Made by a program: the position numbers and the translations under genes
The notes under the pieces: generated by a model
What the model saw: the letters and a program-made list of their open reading frames with translations, nothing else
What the model was told of the DNA's origin: nothing
The model's database searches: none
Part shown: in pieces, positions 38,129 through 51,400 of the stretch
Layout of the letters: each line of letters begins with the position of its first letter
Numbering within the stretch: the stretch's first letter is position 1
Assembly: GCA_947172415.1 (NCBI GenBank)
Contig: OX359197.1
Span: forward strand, 868,001 to 932,000
Length of the DNA: 64,000 nt
Origin: Chondrosia reniformis
Lineage: Eukaryota; Porifera; Demospongiae; Chondrillida; Chondrillidae
Direction of reading: 5' to 3'

Positions 38129-38727
38129 CTACAGATTTTCAACGAAAAAGGACAAAACGGTTCCATCCATGTGTCTAGTGTTGGTTGAACTACGTACTCC
38201 ATGTCTCTCTCCTGTGAAGAGCTGCACAGACAAACAAAGAGAAAGAAATCTGTAGGAACAATAACAACATAATACCCCCCTATTTTATGTGTAGTCCAAC
38301 CACCTTAAACTCAAAGTTTGAGTGTGTAAATTTCACAAAAGACCAGTAACATGTACAGATGAGACATTCGCATGGAAATGTTATTGTGTATGCACTTTAC
38401 AAAAATATATTTATACTGGAAATACAGTATATTAAAACTTGACTTTCAGCAATACCAGCTCACATAACACATTTGGCTTTCCTCATCTATATTTTCACAG
38501 TGCAATGATACCCACAAATATACTATAAACATTTCCACTGTAATTTTTTTGCATAGAAAACTTACTCCATGAGAACTATTACTTACTGTTTTCACACATT
38601 ATTTTTAAAGGTAAAATCTCTATAAACTAAAAAACACCCTTGCATACATGGAGCCATTAGTAATGTCTAGTTTACATCTTATACGTATATATACAGTACA
38701 AGTTACAATATACTAAATATATATATA

Positions 38728-39490
38728 CAGTGGGCTCTCATTTATCCGACGACATTTGTTCCCAGCAAAATGTGCTGGATAAATGAGATGTCGGATAACA
38801 AATATAGACATACAGTTACCTTTATCATGGAAGAAAGACAGAAAGACAGTGCTATATAGTACAAGCCTTGATGCCATGACGTTTCTTAAAGCCTTGCAGC
38901 CACCCGCTGGAATAGGTCAATCCAATAACTCCTAACGATTCTCCAAACACTTTGGCTTTCTCCCGCAACATATCATCTGAAATGGACAAACTTTGAGAGC
39001 GAATATTGCCGAACCAAATCCAAAGAGCCTCCTCTAGCTGCGCAAAACGTCCCTGACAGTGCTTGGTCGAGCTGGAGTCCTCAATGCTGGCCCACTTGTC
39101 TGCATCACGAAGGATATCACTAATCGTTGTTCGCCCGATATCAACAGAATCTTCTTTAAAAATAAGTGAACGAATTTCTTCTTGTGTAGCCTTTGGGTGG
39201 CTCTTCTTGTAGGCACATATCTTCTTCTTCAAAGAAACCGAGATAGAAACTCTGGCACGCTTGGAACTTGATTTTGTAGCCATACTTCAAAGTCGGACGG
39301 ATAAGTGTGAAATGTATGGAGAATCAGCGCGTGGTTCCCACGCTGCAGTGCCGGATACGGATATCCCAGTTTCGGATAACTCAGTATAATTTCCTATACT
39401 TTTGTATGGCAAAATTTTTGTTCCTAAGTTCAAACACCGGATATATGAGATTTCCGGATAAATCAGGTCCGGATAAATGAGAGCCCACTG
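38728..39490. mobile_element. Pogo-type mini-transposon (763 bp) encoding only a CENP-B-like DNA-binding domain
   Basis: The ends are inverted: cagtgggctctcatttatcc at the left and the complement of ggataaatgagagcccactg at the right, flanked by TA on both sides (38726-38727, 39491-39492). It contains one intact minus-strand gene and no DDE catalytic region. It sits in the last intron of DPP copy B and is absent from A and C at that place, so it inserted after the duplication. Confidence 0.85.
38852..39283 (-). CDS. CENP-B/pogo transposase N-terminal DNA-binding protein, 143 aa
   Basis: Two helix-turn-helix units can be seen. The first is a CENP-B N-terminal type (SLKKKICAYKKSHPKATQEE, then TTISDILRDADKW). 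The second is a CENP-B/Tc5-type HTH (RFAQLEEALWIWFGNIRSQS, then MLREKAKVFGESLG and SGWLQGFKKRHGI). The frame then ends with ACTI and a stop 125 bp before the element's left end. In full pogo transposases the DDE domain follows at this point. A complete reading frame with no lesions, between matched TIRs, suggests a stand-alone binding protein rather than random decay, though simple 3' deletion is possible. Confidence 0.8.
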   Translation of the reverse strand: MATKSSSKRARVSISVSLKKKICAYKKSHPKATQEEIRSLIFKEDSVDIGRTTISDILRDADKWASIEDSSSTKHCQGRFAQLEEALWIWFGNIRSQSLSISDDMLREKAKVFGESLGVIGLTYSSGWLQGFKKRHGIKACTI

Positions 39491-40416
39491 TATATATATA
39501 TATAAATGTAGTTAAGTTATAGTAGTAATTGGACAACACCCACCTGCAATTGATAGGGTTTTCCTTGCTTAACTAAAGCATTGATCAGCAGGGTAGAGTG
39601 TCTTAAATAGACATTGTCATCATCAGTTCCATGGAATATGAGAAGACGATTTGGTCTGTACACAAAGATCAGGAGAAAGTCTTTCAATATGGAAATATAA
39701 TATACGTATGTAGGTATTAGACTGTAAACACACACACTTCACACATAAAATTAATTGCATTATAAGACCAATTAATCGACTGTATTCAAACTACTAACTT
39801 AAAGTCAATGACAACAAAAAGCATGAAATTTTTAAAGCCACTCTTCAAACTTTGAAAAGCAAGTTGAAATGATGTTCAATGTAAAGAGTTAAACTATATT
39901 CATTGGTACCAGATTGTAGCGACTTACTCATCAGGTAGCTGGTCAACGTGTTTGATTACAGAGCTCTCATAGTAGGGCTGTAATTAAAATGTACAAATAA
40001 TGTAATATATATAAACATACCTACCATGCACGTAAACGAAAAATATATCCACCAAATATTAAGTAATTGAAAGTTGCAATTTGAGTCTATCTAGACATAA
40101 TCTCATTGATGGTGTTAACTGATGATAACTGTTGCTCTTCTCTTTCAATCTAATCCACTAGACCACTTAGAGCTCGATTGTTAGATAAGCCCAGCAAATA
40201 AAGCCAAGTTAGGGAGAACAAGTAATATTAGTGAACTCACAGCAGCTTCTCCCTCCACCAGTCCGAGATACCTTTCAGTGTAAGCGGTGTCATAATGCTG
40301 CCAGAGAGTGACAGCTGCTCCTGGAACTGCTGCCTACATACGTATATACCAAAGATCAAATGATGGAGATCTAGACATGAATAATTATCATTACCCATGC
40401 TAGCTCAACAACACTA

Positions 40417-40575
<159 letters not shown>

Positions 40576-41390
40576 CTAAAATTGAAATGGAAACCAAAAC
40601 TGCAACAGCAATATATATGAACAAACACAGATTTTGGGATTGAAAGCAAATATGCTTGGTACCAACAAAGTCTTAGTGTTACATTTTCTCACTTTGCATC
40701 TAACATACAATTCAGCTTTAACTACTGTAAGTGTACCATTTTCTCTTTGACATGTAGCTCAAATTCCTTTCCTCTATAATAGCCTCCTCTGTTGTCAATG
40801 ACAACGACACTGAATCCTGCATTGGTCCACTGAAGCACAAACCTCAGTATAAATGAGAAACTGTTCTTTACCACCTGTTGTCATGGTAACAAGCAATACA
40901 TAAGATTCATATTAAAGAACTCCAATTAGTAATGCCAGTCTGTGATAATTGTAGATCTCTTAGCTAGACAGTATTACAACTTTTGATGCATACAATTTCT
41001 ACGGAGTATACTATGTACTAGTATATTCTTCAGCAATCATCAGATAATAGCTGCAATTTTATCCAATTTCACTGTTTATTTTATTGGTCTATCTACCAAT
41101 TAATCACAAATGCATCCTCTCTGACAAGTACTGGACATACGCACCTGGAATCGTGGTCCTCCGTACACATATACTATGGTCGGGTACTTCTGTCCTGACA
41201 CTGCATTGAGTGGGGGATAAAAGAGGCCATACAAGTCCTCTCCAGTTGATGCTTTAAAGGTGAACAACTTGTGCTTTGGCATTTCACAATCAATCTCTGT
41301 ACATTGAAATTTATACATAAATAATGAAGAGGCTATCACACCAGAAGTAAATATAATCATTCACAAACATTACAAAGAAGGTAACACACG

Positions 41391-41465
41391 ACAGGAGAAA
41401 TTGCTGGACATTGAACCCAGGACAACTGGTTATGACCACCAGTGCTCTGCCTCTGAACTACTACC
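41391..41465 (-). repeat. tRNA-derived SINE (minus, DPP B)
   Basis: Homolog of 27934-28008 at the same intron position. Confidence 0.45.
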
Positions 41466-41619
41466 TTCACTAAAAAGAAGTAACCTTCATTAAAAATGAT
41501 TCTCTTTATTAGAACATGTAAGCTGATAAAAATTTCATTAACAATATTTATATTATTATATACAAAGTGGTTTTATATATTACCGAAATGTATTAACGTA
41601 TATTGTAAGTAGATGTGTA

Positions 41620-41765
41620 TTTATGAAAGACTTACTGCTGATGAAGACCTACGGGTCGAAACGTTCAATCTAGCTCAATTTTGTTGCTGATAGCTCCAAT
41701 AAACTTATCTTTCATAATGAACACAACTAAAATTACCCCCTATTATGCTTACCTATCGTTTGTAT
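41620..41765. other. Insertion with hammerhead-like core, present in DPP B and C only
   Basis: A block starting tgaaagacttactgctgatg and ending near the second 'gtatttat' copy is absent from the same intron of copy A. It contains CTGATGA (41638-41644), a 4-bp stem GACC/GGTC with loop TACG, and GAAAC (41658-41662), the order of conserved parts in a hammerhead ribozyme core. One extra A lies between CTGATGA and the stem. I could not find a convincing stem III or cleavage site. Confidence 0.4.
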
Positions 41766-43747
41766 TTATATATATATTCCTAGTACTCATATACAGAATG
41801 TATATAGTTTGTACTGAAAGCTCCCTTTGAAATACCTTTTCGCTCTGTAATGTGTCTCTGCAGGTCAGCCCTTGGTTGGCCATCTTCATGATGGATTGCA
41901 AATATACTGTGTTGCGTAGCTTTTACAAAATTAGAGTGAGTATCATAGAAAAGGGTACAATCCTGCAATTAAAAGTGGGTATGATCAACAAGGATTTAAA
42001 TACACAAATAAAAGGCAAAGAATGATCAACAAATACAGCTAATTTTGAATTTAGGAGAGAAAACTATGCATGTACCTCATTCATTGTAACACTGTGGTTA
42101 AAGTCAGCTTCAGTCAAACGAATAGGGTTCTCCTCGGGACAGTTTGCACCTTCAGCATAAGATACAACATAGAGGTGCTGTTCTAAAGGCGTGTCTTTGT
42201 TGCCATGGAAATAAACATATTTCCTCTCTTTATCCACCCATATCTGAAATAAGAGAGAAAATTAGAGTTTGGAATTCTCTACAGGTGATTATGTTCGTAC
42301 AGAAAGCAATTGGTTGTTTCTATTCAAGTTTGTGTTCAGTGAAGTTTGGAGACAAAACCAATAAACAATGAAGTGTATTGAAAGCTTTTTTATTATTAAA
42401 CTGATGTTCACTTTCAAAGTAGAGCATATGTGTTATAAGTTTAGGTTGCATTGCCAAGATTGTTATACAGCAATTATTGGTGATGTACGTAGTCTCGTAC
42501 CCATCCCCAACTCTTCCGGCTGCCATTTTCCAAGGCACGGAAGATGGGTCTGGGGATTACGTATGTGTATTTGTCTTGGCAGAGTCCGGCGATCCAAGGA
42601 CTCTAATCAGATTGCAGATACGTGCGTAATAATGAGCAAGTCACATGTATCATATGTTTGTGCCCATCATGTGATATTGTGCAATCACCACCAAGGAATA
42701 CTGTATATACTTCCGAGGCGTCAGCCATTCTTGCAGAAGCTGGGGATGGGTACGAGACTATTGCTGATGTGCCTTACCTCCGTTGGCATGACAACCCAAA
42801 AGCCTTTTGTCAGGGGTCTCCTAGTAACACTAGCTTGGTAGAGGTATCTGTTGAACATGGTTGCTGGGGGGAAGGTGAGGGTTGCCTCTATCAGTTCAAG
42901 ATGACTGAAACCAGACCTTTCTGAGGACCAGATAAATTTCACTTTTGAAGAATCAGCACTTATAAGTGCAAAAGAATCTGTTACCTGAACAATGCAAGAC
43001 AAAACACACATCACACAATCATCTTTAAAACACAATTTCATCTCTAAATATGACCACTCTACATACGTACGTATATAGGTACATACGTGAGTAGGATTTC
43101 TCTGAGAAATACCACAATGTGTGATAAAACATAGGAATACATCGTGGGACAACCTACGTAGGTACATGCAGCCAGTTCAATGTACTTCTTTGCTAGTAAA
43201 TATTGGCAATTTGACTTCATTCAAGGGAAGACAAAATAATTTCAAGGGAGCCCTTCTCCCTGCTATATTCAATAAATCTACGTCTATGAGTTCAATTTTT
43301 TATTATAAATCAGTTCTAAATATTTGCATGGCTGAGATCTGGCACTGTCTATCACCTTGGAAACTAAAACTGAGGCAGTGATTAATGTCAAAATATCTAA
43401 AGGTTTTATCCAATTCATCGTCTCAATATCTAAATATTTGACTCAATTCATTGTCTCAATATCTAAACATTTGACTCAATTCATGGTCCTCATGGAACTC
43501 GAGAGCTTGGAGAGTATATATAATCACCTAAGAGACAGATACATGTAACAATTTAGTGTCTAGCGTACGTTGATCCAGTCCTCCGACTTCTCCTGCAATA
43601 GCAAGTAGCCCATGGGAGCTTCACTTGGTGGACAGTCCACAGAGGTCTCGCCACCCTGGATGTCACTCACATAGAAGGCACTCAGAGGAAGAACAATCAA
43701 TCTTAGTTCTGTCTGACGTCTGTTCAGCAACTGGAGCCAAACACTGT

Positions 43748-43800
43748 AGAATATTATACACAACACATGATATATGAACTCTGATATTATACACAACATA
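43748..43800. repeat. 33-bp minisatellite in DPP B intron, under 2 units
   Basis: Same unit as 30186-30310 in copy A and 59600-59820 in copy C, here contracted. Confidence 0.75.
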
Positions 43801-44040
43801 TGATACACTCCCATTAATACAGAAGGAGACATTATACACAATACATGACAAGTGATGTATACAGCATATACCATCCTCCCGTGGTTGAATGTGACCAGTG
43901 ACTAATTGGTTTAGATGCCCCTCCCACTGGAAATGGGCGGGGTCTTTGATTATCAGCTTGTGTTCTGACAACTGAAATATCACTAATCAGTTTGAATATA
44001 GACTAACTACTTATAAGAGGGGCTACATGAATGGAGCGTT

Positions 44041-44120
44041 GCTGTAGCAATTGTAGCTCAGTGGCAGAGCACTGGTGGTCATAACCAACTGTCCTGGGTT
44101 TGATCCAAACAGTTGATTTT
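44041..44120 (+). repeat. tRNA-derived SINE (plus, DPP B)
   Basis: Homolog of 30561-30635. Copies B and C share an extra 'gattttgattcccaacaatt' stretch downstream that A lacks. Confidence 0.45.
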
Positions 44121-45435
44121 GATTCCCAACAATTGTTTTTCTCTCTCATGATGTTTAATTGTAATTACGTAAATGTGGTCTATCTATATACTTTAAAGTG
44201 TAACGTACCCATTGATATAATTAACAACTGTACGTATGTCATCAGTGTGCTATTGGATTGTCATTGGATTGTCATGTGATTGTCATGTGATTGTCATGTA
44301 GTAATCATGTGATAGTACCTTTTTCCATCGGGCATCCAATCACATCTCACAAGATACTCATAATCTGGCATAAGATCCCTCAGCTCATAGGGAAGACATC
44401 GTACACTTCTGCCAATCTCAGATTCATTGCTTTCTTGAGAGCGCTTCTCAAACCAAAACTCAACAACTTTCAAAGAAGACTTTGAATTGCTGGTACCTGT
44501 AAGTGGTGTTTATTGGTTGAAACATATAGCCTAACACTACGTATACATACAGTAGTTTCTTATCACATTCTAATCACATGACAAGATCATTATGATCATT
44601 ATATTTATAATATTTAATTTCCTCCGTTACACTTCTTTTCCATTTACTGGAAAACCCTTAATATTAGTGCGCCATTAATGTTAGCGAAATTAGCAAAGTG
44701 ATATCATTCGCTAACATATATGGTCACTTAAATGTTACTTATTATGCATGCGCAGTAGTGTGGAGTAAGTATTTACAACAAAACACTAAATTTAATGGAT
44801 GCTAATAAGTCATATATGGTAAAACGCTAAATATAATGGACGTTAATCTTAAGGGTTTTATAGTATTTATTTTAGCTTTCTACTTCACACTTAATAGAGT
44901 AAGGATTCCTTCTAACTGTGTCGAACTTATTATAAATTCATTATTCACTGCCCTTCTACAGTGGTACAGGATACCAAGAGTCTATTCTGACCTGCATCCG
45001 GGTAGTTGTACCTCACCAACATCTGCCCACTTGGATTGAAGGTCACTTGAGATGAGACTTCAGTTTCATCTGACTATATACGTACATTACAACAAGACCT
45101 TCCTTATATACAACAATATATACATAATATATATGTAAGGGGAGATATTAAAAAGATTATAAAATCAACTATATTTTCAATGTATATATAGGGAAATTAT
45201 TATACAGTATATGTATGTACAATATGTACGTAGGTAAGTAAATGTGTATATACTGTACAATGTACGCATGTTGAGATTGCACACTGAAATGGAAATAAGT
45301 GACTAACCTCTTCAAAGAGAATCTTGTAGATTCTACCATCAAACGCTTCCTTTGGTTGCCACCAAAACCCAGTAATTATAAAATATAAACCTATCAAACT
45401 CCTCCTACGTACACGTAGTATATGAACTATATATA

Positions 45436-47430
45436 TACAGTACAAGTTACAATATACTAAGGTAATCTAATATAAATAAATAATTAATTAATTAAATAAT
45501 TCATATGGCTCCAAGAAAGGACCTAGAAACAAAATGGGCATATCATCATAAAGTTTAGGGTATAAAACTCATTTTAAATTAAGGGATTTTTAATTTAGGC
45601 CTCCGTTTGTTAGAAAACAGAGGACAAAGTCTGCATATAAAAGGCCATAGGACTATAGAAAACCTATGGGAAATTTTTATGCAAACAATGTGTTATATTG
45701 ATAAAAAATTTCAATTTGTCAGATAACTGTGAAATCAACATATATCATGGTACATGTGTATAAGAAACGTCTGACGAAGTTTTGCTTAATTAAATGAGCA
45801 AAATAATCAAGATATAATAAAGAATTCAAAGTTACGATTGCGCAAGCTGGTGATGTATTATGATGTTTTTCTAATGCGTCACCAACACCTTCGTATGTCG
45901 CTCCGTACACACATTTTGTGAATCATGTGACGTTGCGTAAACGTCACCGACTCGTTGCTAAAGAAGATCATCCTTCGAGAACGGCTATGACAAGTCGACG
46001 CTCTCCTACGAGAAGGAGCTACCGAACAGGCGAGTTGTAGCGAAGGTTAGATAAAGCGTTTTTGTATACGTTCCCGTCAAGTTTGAGGCAGAGTTGTTCC
46101 TATATTGATGCGAAAGACTGGATTCGTTTGGTCGACCGTATTACTTTGGTAATTTAAGCTCTGTCTTTTCTTACGTTATCTGTTAATATTTTTACTTGTC
46201 CATGTGTAGGAATTAGGAGTGTTTGTTGCGATCATTACGAGAATAAAGCTTTGTTGAGTGTCAGCAACATGAATTTACTAATTTCCTATTTATACTGAAT
46301 TGTATTCCCACTCCTCATATATTGCTGATGCATGAAGACCTCTGGGTCGAAACGTCCAGAATTAGTAAATTCATATTGCTGACTTTCAACTAGGCTTTAT
46401 TCTTATCCATGTTAGTACGTTTTCCATGTGTACTACATACAGTAACGAAATTGCTTATAGCGAATGTCTATAAGTATAGTGAAATACTTTGTTAGCTAAT
46501 TACACTCAAGTACACTACACAGTGCAAGTTACTAGCAAATATATAAAATATTAAATTACAATCAAGTACTACACAGTACAAGTTACAAATTTAAGAGATC
46601 CAAGTGACTATGTAATATTAAAATTACAATCAAGTACTAGCTACACAGTGCAAGTTACAAATTTAAAGAGATCCAAGTGACCCTAGGATAATCAGTATTT
46701 TAAACAGTACAAGACTTTAGTCACACTAGTACTGTTGCAGGCTTTGAAATCCTCAACTACTGCATAGAGAGTAGTAGTTGATACAGATCATCCAATTGCA
46801 AGGTAGAACACATGGCCTACCAATTACCTTTTCACACCTTAGTATAGACTGAAGATGATGCATCTGCATGCCATATATCAACAAAGGCTCCAGTATTAAA
46901 GGGGTCTCAGCTAATAACCACAGCAGATTTGATTTGCCTTGTGAGGGAGCTAAGAACACCGACGGTTGGTTGCATGCATTGGCATAATCAACAGGGTTAG
47001 AGACCATTTTGTAACTTGTACACAAGGGACATCATATGCCTTTTATGTCCCTTGTGTACAAGTTACAAAATAGTTTCTAACCCTGTTGATTATGCCAATG
47101 CATGCAACCAACCGTCGGTGTTCTTAGCTCCCTCACAAGGCAAATCAAATCTGCTGTGGTTATTAGCTGAGACCCCTTTAATACTGGAGCCTTTGTTGAT
47201 ATATGGCATGCAGATGCATCATCTTCAGTCTATACTAAGGTGTGAAAAGGTAATTGGTAGGCCATGTGTTCTACCTTGCAATTGGATGATCTGTATCAAC
47301 TACTACTCTCTATGCAGTAGTTGAGGATTTCAAAGCCTGCAACAGTACTAGTGTGACTAAAGTCTTGTACTGTTTAAAATACTGATTATCCTAGGGGTCA
47401 CTTGGATCTCTTTAAATTTGTAACTTATAT
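45436..47430. repeat. About 2-kb composite repeat block, copy 1
   Basis: It begins with acagtacaagttacaatata and is homologous to 51829-53875. Inside are a GC-richer stretch (45900-46150) with a short plus-strand frame MTSRRSPTRRSYRTGEL, a hairpin (46240-46400) and a large fold-back (46650-47427). On the minus strand 45910-45719 an open frame with VGDALEKHHNTS is shared at 52295-52101 with many substitutions. I recognise no protein. The block lies between truncated DPP copy B and four-TM copy B. Confidence 0.55.
46650..47427. repeat. Near-perfect fold-back: two arms of about 380 bp around a 14-nt loop
   Basis: The left arm runs from cacagtgcaagttacaaatt to ...tacacaagggaca (47031), and the right arm is its complement from tgtcccttgtgtacaag (47046) outward. 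The loop is 47032-47045. Both arms give the same conceptual peptide in opposite directions, simply because they are mirror images. The arms end in the 'caagttaca' termini of the dispersed TIR family. Confidence 0.88.
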
Positions 47431-47567
47431 ATATATATATATAAATATATACTGTATATTTATGTACACATTCATCCATGTTTGTATTCAGTATAGTGAA
47501 TATTCAATAGATTCAACTGTATATTTATGTACACATTCATCCATGTTTGTACATATCTATTAATACA

Positions 47568-48220
47568 GTGCAAGTTACAATATACTAAGGTAATCTAAAT
47601 TATATAATATAAATAAATAATGTAATTAAATAATTCATAATATATATATATATTATAATTGTCCATGTGTAGGAATAAGGAGTGTTATATATTATGCATG
47701 TTTAAATACAATCATGTACTACACAGTGCAAGTTACAAAAATTTTTACACAGATGCAAGTGACTCCCAAGATAATCACAATCAGGTATATTAAATGCTAC
47801 AAGACTTTAGCCACACTGAAATTCTCAACTTCTGCATACAGAGTAGTAGTCTCTACAGATCATATATATATAGCTAAATGCATGGCCTTCCAATTACCTT
47901 TTCACACCTTAGTATAGACTGAAGATGATGCATCTGCATGCCATTATCAGCAAAAATTCCAGTCTCATGCAGGGGGTCTCAGCCAATAATCACCGCAGAT
48001 TTGACTTGCCTTGAGTGTGAGCTAGGAGTACCGTTGGTTGCTTTCATGCATTCACATAAACAACAGGGTTAGACATGATTTAGTAACTTGCACATATGCA
48101 TGGGACATTGTTCATGAAATAAATTAAAGGCCTCAGCCTTTATGTCCCTGTGTGTATATATATTATATTATTTATTAGATTAGATTACCTTAGTATATTG
48201 TAACTCGTACTGTATATATC
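47568..48220. mobile_element. TIR-bounded repeat of the 'caagttacaatatactaagg' family (copy B side)
   Basis: Left end acagtgcaagttacaatata; right end gattaccttagtatattgta and then ctcgtactgt. Homologous to 32570-33290. Confidence 0.6.
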
Positions 48221-48425
48221 TTTCCGTAACATGAAGCCATACAACGTAATCGGCAAATGAAAACAATATAAGGAAGAAGTTTCTAAAACTAGTTTCTATT
48301 TAAAAGTTTCAATTTAGTTGCTGCATTAATATATGACTGACGTCTGCAGTGTGTGTGATCACTTTTTGACCACATACAGCGACAATAAAATATAAGGAAA
48401 AGTACATTACATCGCGACGTTCAAT

Positions 48426-51400
48426 ATGAATTCGTGGTTAAAAGTTGGAGTTATTGTAAGTTATTGAAGGTATTCTAATTAACTTTGGGGGGCTTTTATA
48501 ATTTTAATATTTTAATGTATACATACTTGACTAATCTATAGTGAAATGTTCTGTACGTTACAATTTTGTCTCTTCTTATTTCTTGGCTACTATAGAGAAA
48601 ATGTTATCTGTCTCAAGTTGTTAAGTGACATTGTTTATTACAGCCTACCCTACCTTTACTATATCCCAATTGTAGCTATAATAACAGTATAAAAAAAACA
48701 GATTAGTATTTCATGTTTACACAAAAAATTAAGGAGTATCAATTCTGTTTTTACTGGTGCATGCTGATTACTATTCATCTTACATCTCTCTCTCCCTCTC
48801 TCATATCAAATGTTACTCACATCTACTGTAGACTGGTGTGCTTTTGATTGTAGCACTTCTAGGATTGATCCTATTCCTTGGTGGGGGGCTGGGGAGCCAG
48901 TTAATGTGAGTGCATGCAACAGCCTGTGGTTGTGTAATGTGTCCATGGCAACCTAAAGAGGCTGTGCTGATATACCTTTGATTTAACTTTTATGACCTTA
49001 AAGGTCCACTGTCGCCTTTTTTTAATGTTCATATGGATAGTGCTCAATAAAGCATCTTCAAGCTTTGCCGCACGATGGGGGAGTTACAAGAACACAAAGC
49101 GCCAAAAAACAATTACGCGTGTGCGTTTCCAGTTTTCCGGTCCAAACATTGCTAAAACATGGTGACGTCATTGTAGGCTCCGGAAAAGGTGGCGAGAATA
49201 ATGAGCGATGAGGGTGAACAAGATATCGTTATGTCGTGCGAGTCTTCCGCTTACGACGAAGACAAAACTTACGGAGAGTACTCGTCGATTGTTGAAGGTG
49301 CTTCTGTGGGAAGTGTATGGCAATGCTGACTGCTCGTGAAAGCATCTGCTGCAAAGAGATCCAGGAATGCAGCTACAAGTTAGAAGAGTTAGATTTGGAT
49401 GCCAGTGTTGTCTGTATAACACAGCACCCTGGATTTAATTCTGTATGTCTGGATCCATGGGTACTAGAAACTGTCACTAACACTGTGCGCCAGAGTTATG
49501 GCAGTGCTCATGTATCTTCCCAAGCTGGGAATAGTCAAAATGAGTAAGTGCACATGCTATATAATAACATGGTGCAGTCTGCATGTATTCCATACCATTG
49601 ATACTTCTTGTTACAGGCAATACCGCTATGTGGCCTACTGCCAACTGGCACTGTGGTGTTGGGGTTACCTTGGCAAGCACATACGTGTTGTGCTGCCATC
49701 TTGTGCTGTACAAAGAATACGAACAAAGTATCCTTCACCAGGCTATGCTGGATTTAAACCATCTATAGCTCAATGTTTAAACTTTCCATAGCATAAATTG
49801 TATAATCATTTCTGATGTACAGGTACTTGAATTGCTCCTTCCTTCAATCTCCTTCTCTTGCTGGGTAGACCCATGCCCTCCCGTAGAAATGTCTCATCGT
49901 CGTAGCAGGTAGCCTCAAAGTGCATGCTGCACAGCATTGACATATCAGTAGGTCCTTCCCAATCCTGCCTATACCTGCCAACAGCTGCTGACCACTGCTT
50001 CCTCAGACTATCGCCCTTTGGGAAATAATGCAGTGAAACGTTGTTTCCATTGGTCCTGCTAGATCCTCCAGCAATGCATTTGTAAGGCATCAGGGCGAGT
50101 TCATAAGATAACGAGCCGTGAAAGCCAACAGACGATTGTCTTCCCAAGCCATGTGTGACCGGTTCGATCGTATTGAGCCTACTATGACGTCACAGTAAAT
50201 ATGGCGGATTTCTTCGTCCGAATTTCTGGAAGTGAGCTGTTATCTCGCTACCAAGGCATTTCGAAGTGTTCTAACTGTGATTCTTGTTGGTTCTAGATGA
50301 TAATCTACCACATAAAGCTAACTTGTATAACCATGACAGTGGACCTTTAATCTGTTGGCGTCAGACAATTCTCCCTATGCATGAGAATGGATACAGACAT
50401 TTTTGCATAGTGCTCAATTACATGCCAGTAACTTGATAGTTGTTTCATCTCCTTTTAGCCAATACCTGTATTTAGACCCAGAATACAATGGAGAAGTGGT
50501 AGTCGCTTGGATTGTGCTGGTTGCCATGGAGATCATCCTCATGTTCATCGTGCTCTTCCTGTCAGTCCGTAGATGTGCTGGTCGCAATGGAGAGGCCAAT
50601 ATTGGTGTTGGTCTGTATCTCACTGTATCCTGTGAGGTTAAAGTTTTCCACCTTGTCTTACTGAATAGTCATGAATAATGGGCAAATCATAGTAATAAAT
50701 AATCACCACAAGTTTAACCACTTTACAGGGGAAAAGAAGTCATAACTGAAAATTGAATTAGACAGCTGGTTGTAGTTATCAGCTTTCTGAGGTATAATTT
50801 AGGTCACAAAGTGATAGTGTCAGTGATTTCATGTGTCAACCCTGACTCCCTAAGAATTGTATCTCTAGGTGCTCAAAAGACTAGATATGAATCATGCATC
50901 TCATAGATATCTGTTCATTATCAGAATTAATTATATATTATGTAAGCACATTTTTCATGTGTGTATGTATTTATAAATTGGGAAATTCCTTGACATTTTT
51001 GCACTAGATCATCCTAGCATGGGCACTCATTGCCTCCATAGAGGTCTGTATTGTATGCATGACTGTATATATTGGATTGAGGATCTGCCCGTCTGAAATC
51101 TCAACTTTTGCCACTCCGGGACTGAATTATCACCTGTTAAAACTCTTTTGTGCTGGTATTGGAATCACTGGGGTCTCACTAGTAAGCAGTTTTCATAAAG
51201 TTAATTCTCATTGTGTACCTCAAATGATGATGGTATAGTCAAAGCTTTAAGATCAGCTCCCTATTTTTTCAAAGTTAATTTAGTACTATATAGGCAGATG
51301 TTACTTGCATATAAAGTATAATAATACAGTCTTTAATGCATTGCCTGTTTCTCCTTTACCCTACTTCTTTAGTTTCTAGCCTGTCTCATACTGTTTGGTT

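Larger units (their letters stand above)
48998..50350. mobile_element. TTAA-flanked P2X7-ballast/THAP element, copy B
   Basis: TTAA at 48998-49001 and 50347-50350. TIR AGGTCCACTGTC at 49002-49013 and its complement at 50335-50346. Same intron and same position as copy A, so it was duplicated with the host gene. It is about 230 bp shorter because of a deletion in the ballast gene. Confidence 0.65.

Noticed and set aside
46753-47324. A pair of identical 90-102 aa proteins on opposite strands
   Set aside because: Mirror images of the fold-back arms; no recognisable domain, and the same frame recurs only where the repeat recurs.
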